DNA from: JBOHRE01 sp050732635
GTDB lineage: Bacteria; Gemmatimonadota; Gemmatimonadetes; Longimicrobiales; RSA9
Assembly: GCA_050732635.1 (NCBI GenBank)
Contig: JBOHRE010000144.1
Coordinates: 1-6,345 of the forward strand
Direction: 5' to 3'
DNA length: 6,345 nt
The notes under the pieces were generated by a model. That model made no database searches and was not told the origin of the DNA. It was given only the letters and a program-made list of their open reading frames with translations. Below, one piece after another: positions 4,973-6,345 of the stretch. The stretch's first letter is position 1; each line of letters begins with the position of its first letter. Both the position numbers and the translations under genes were made by a program.

Positions 4973-6344
4973 ACAAGAGGATGACGGAGGCGAGGCCGAG
5001 CAGCAGGAAGAAGCCAGCGATATCGGTAAAGGCGGTGACGAACACCGAGGAGGCGACGGCGGGATCGACGCCCACGCTCTCGAGCAGCGTGGGCACGAAG
5101 GCGCCGGCCACCGAGGCCACGACGAGATTGCCCCACATGGCGAGCAGCACGACGACGCCCAGCATCGCGCTACCCTGCCAGATGAAGCTGAGGGCGCCGA
5201 TCACGACACCGAGCACCAGCCCGTTGAACAGTCCGACCAGCATTTCCTTGCCGACGACGCCCCAACGTCCGCCCGGCTCATCGGCCAGGGCGAGGCGCCG
5301 CACGGTGACGGCGAGCGCTTGCGTGCCGGCGTTGCCGCCCATGCCGGCGATCACGGGCATGATCGCGGCGAGCAGAGCCATGGCCTCGATGGTATCGGCG
5401 AACAGAACGACGACCGAAGCAGCCACGCCCGCGGTAATGAGGTTGAGGCCGAGCCACGGCAAGCGGCTGCGCACCGTTTCGAGCCAGCCGCCGCGCAGCT
5501 CCTCGTCGGCGGTCGTGCCGGCGAGGCGGAGCAGATCCTCGGTCTGCTCGGCCTCGATGACGTCCATGACGTCGTCCCACGTGATGCGACCGAGCAGGAT
5601 GTTATCCGGGCCCACGACGCCGATCGATGGCAGGTTGTAGCGCGCGATAATGCGGCCGACCTCCTCCTGATCGAGGTCGACCGGCACCGTTGCGATCGGC
5701 GGCTCGACGAGCTCCTCCAGTCGCGTCGACGGTTCGGCCAACACGAGATCGTGGAGCGAGATGGTCCCGCGCAACCGCCGGAAGTAGTCGACGACGAACA
5801 CCGTGTAGAACTCGCTGCCGAGCTCGCGCGCCTGGCGGCGTACCGCCTCGATCGCCTCTCCCGCGGTCAGGTGGACGGAAACGGCCACCAGCTCGGTGGT
5901 CATGATGCCACCGGCGGAATCATCCGGATACTGCAACAGCTTGCGCAGCTCGCCGGCTTCAATGCCGGGCAGTGCGGCGAGCACACGCGCCTGCTCGTCG
6001 GGCTCGAGCTCCTGGATCAGGTCGACCGCATCATCGTCGGAGAGCTGGCCGACCAGCTCGCCGATGCGGACGGGATCGAGCGAGGCGAGGATCTCCTCGG
6101 GCCGCTCGCCGCTTTCCATTTCGGCGAGGGACTCCGAGGCGAGCTCGGCGGGTAGCAGCTCGAGCAGATACAGGCGCTCGGGCTCGTCGAGCGCCTCCAG
6201 AATGTCGGCGACGTCGCTCGGATGGAACTCCGCTACGAACGCGGCGAGCGCGGTCCTATCCCGGCGCGCGATCAGCCCTTGCACGCGCTCGATCCGCTCG
6301 CGCGGATCGCGCTCGCGGGTCGGCGTGTCACCGACCGTGCTCAT
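4971..6344 (-). CDS. mgtE: MgtE-family magnesium channel with CBS domains
   Basis: This is an inner-membrane Mg2+-selective channel, gated by cytoplasmic Mg2+, that supplies cellular magnesium. Its 457 residues are full length for the family. The order is an acidic MgtE N-terminal superhelical domain (about 20-140; HPSDVADILEALDEPER), CBS1 (about 145-205, opening GGIMTTELVAV), CBS2 (about 212-268, with NLPSIGVVGPDNILLGRITW), a plug-helix linker, and a membrane domain (about 298-457) with five predicted helices. The signature PVIAGMGGNAGTQ lies at 330-342. Asp427 in VDPAVASS and Asp441 in FTDIAGFF are spaced as the pore acidic residues of Thermus MgtE (Asp418 and Asp432), so the pore appears intact. 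The ATG at 6344-6342 fits the usual N-terminal length, but it is one base from the window end, so its ribosome-binding site, promoter and any riboswitch are unseen. The TAA stop overlaps the first repeat core downstream. It has no evident functional tie to susCD, which has its own promoter. Confidence 0.96.
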   Translation of the reverse strand: MSTVGDTPTRERDPRERIERVQGLIARRDRTALAAFVAEFHPSDVADILEALDEPERLYLLELLPAELASESLAEMESGERPEEILASLDPVRIGELVGQLSDDDAVDLIQELEPDEQARVLAALPGIEAGELRKLLQYPDDSAGGIMTTELVAVSVHLTAGEAIEAVRRQARELGSEFYTVFVVDYFRRLRGTISLHDLVLAEPSTRLEELVEPPIATVPVDLDQEEVGRIIARYNLPSIGVVGPDNILLGRITWDDVMDVIEAEQTEDLLRLAGTTADEELRGGWLETVRSRLPWLGLNLITAGVAASVVVLFADTIEAMALLAAIMPVIAGMGGNAGTQALAVTVRRLALADEPGGRWGVVGKEMLVGLFNGLVLGVVIGALSFIWQGSAMLGVVVLLAMWGNLVVASVAGAFVPTLLESVGVDPAVASSVFVTAFTDIAGFFLLLGLASVILL

Positions 6345-6345
6345 C

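Noticed and set aside
4813..5136. Minus-strand open frame giving peptides such as RRGAEGARKK
   Set aside because: This is translation of the CGCnGAG repeat and its A-rich tail fused to an out-of-frame part of mgtE. Such frames are a known source of false hypothetical proteins.
4848..6155. 435-codon plus-strand open frame opposite mgtE
   Set aside because: Its first part is translated repeat, and the rest is antisense to conserved MgtE domains with biased composition and no domain.
6340..6345. Mg2+ riboswitch upstream of mgtE
   Set aside because: Only one base upstream of the ATG is in the window, so nothing can be seen.

Overview
This window is a GC-rich stretch in which every gene I can support lies on the minus strand. 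Read in the direction of transcription (right to left), the order is mgtE-type Mg2+ channel (4971-6344), a 338-nt repeat-rich intergenic region, a SusC-like TonB-dependent receptor (1630-4632), a SusD-like lipoprotein (231-1628), and the left end of an IS3-family insertion sequence that runs off the window (1-151). A SusC/SusD pair means a Gram-negative bacterium with an outer membrane, from the Bacteroidota or a related or convergent lineage. The high GC content, the Ala/Gly/Arg-rich proteins, and a promoter that looks like TTGACA / TAnnAT rather than the Bacteroidota -33/-7 type make Gemmatimonadota or a similar soil or environmental phylum my best guess. This is inference; there is no rRNA or marker gene in the window.

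The functional core is the susC-susD operon. The two genes are separated by one base and are almost certainly translationally coupled. The products form the usual outer-membrane 'pedal-bin' importer: a TonB-driven 22-strand barrel with a surface lipoprotein lid. No glycosidase, peptidase, sensor or sigma/anti-sigma gene lies in the window, so the substrate cannot be inferred. A recognisable promoter (4687-4716) and a Shine-Dalgarno site precede the GTG start of susC. mgtE is a complete CBS-domain Mg2+ channel whose start codon sits on the last bases of the window, so its promoter and any Mg2+ riboswitch are out of view.

The least ordinary material is non-coding. Five copies of a 28-nt degenerate repeat are present, each built from three 9-nt units of the form nnCGCnGAG. 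One copy (181-208) lies downstream of susD. Three in tandem (4857-4972) start at the mgtE stop codon. One (4775-4802) is inverted upstream of susC. Two copies carry the same A-rich tail and bracket the susCD operon as direct repeats. The end of the IS also carries a nested hairpin ending directly at the transposase start codon, of the kind that would block translation from read-through transcripts arriving from susCD. The two gene-free stretches are 152-230, which holds one repeat copy and its T-rich flank, and 4633-4970, which holds the susC promoter and four repeat copies. I found no tRNA, rRNA, CRISPR array or convincing intrinsic terminator.
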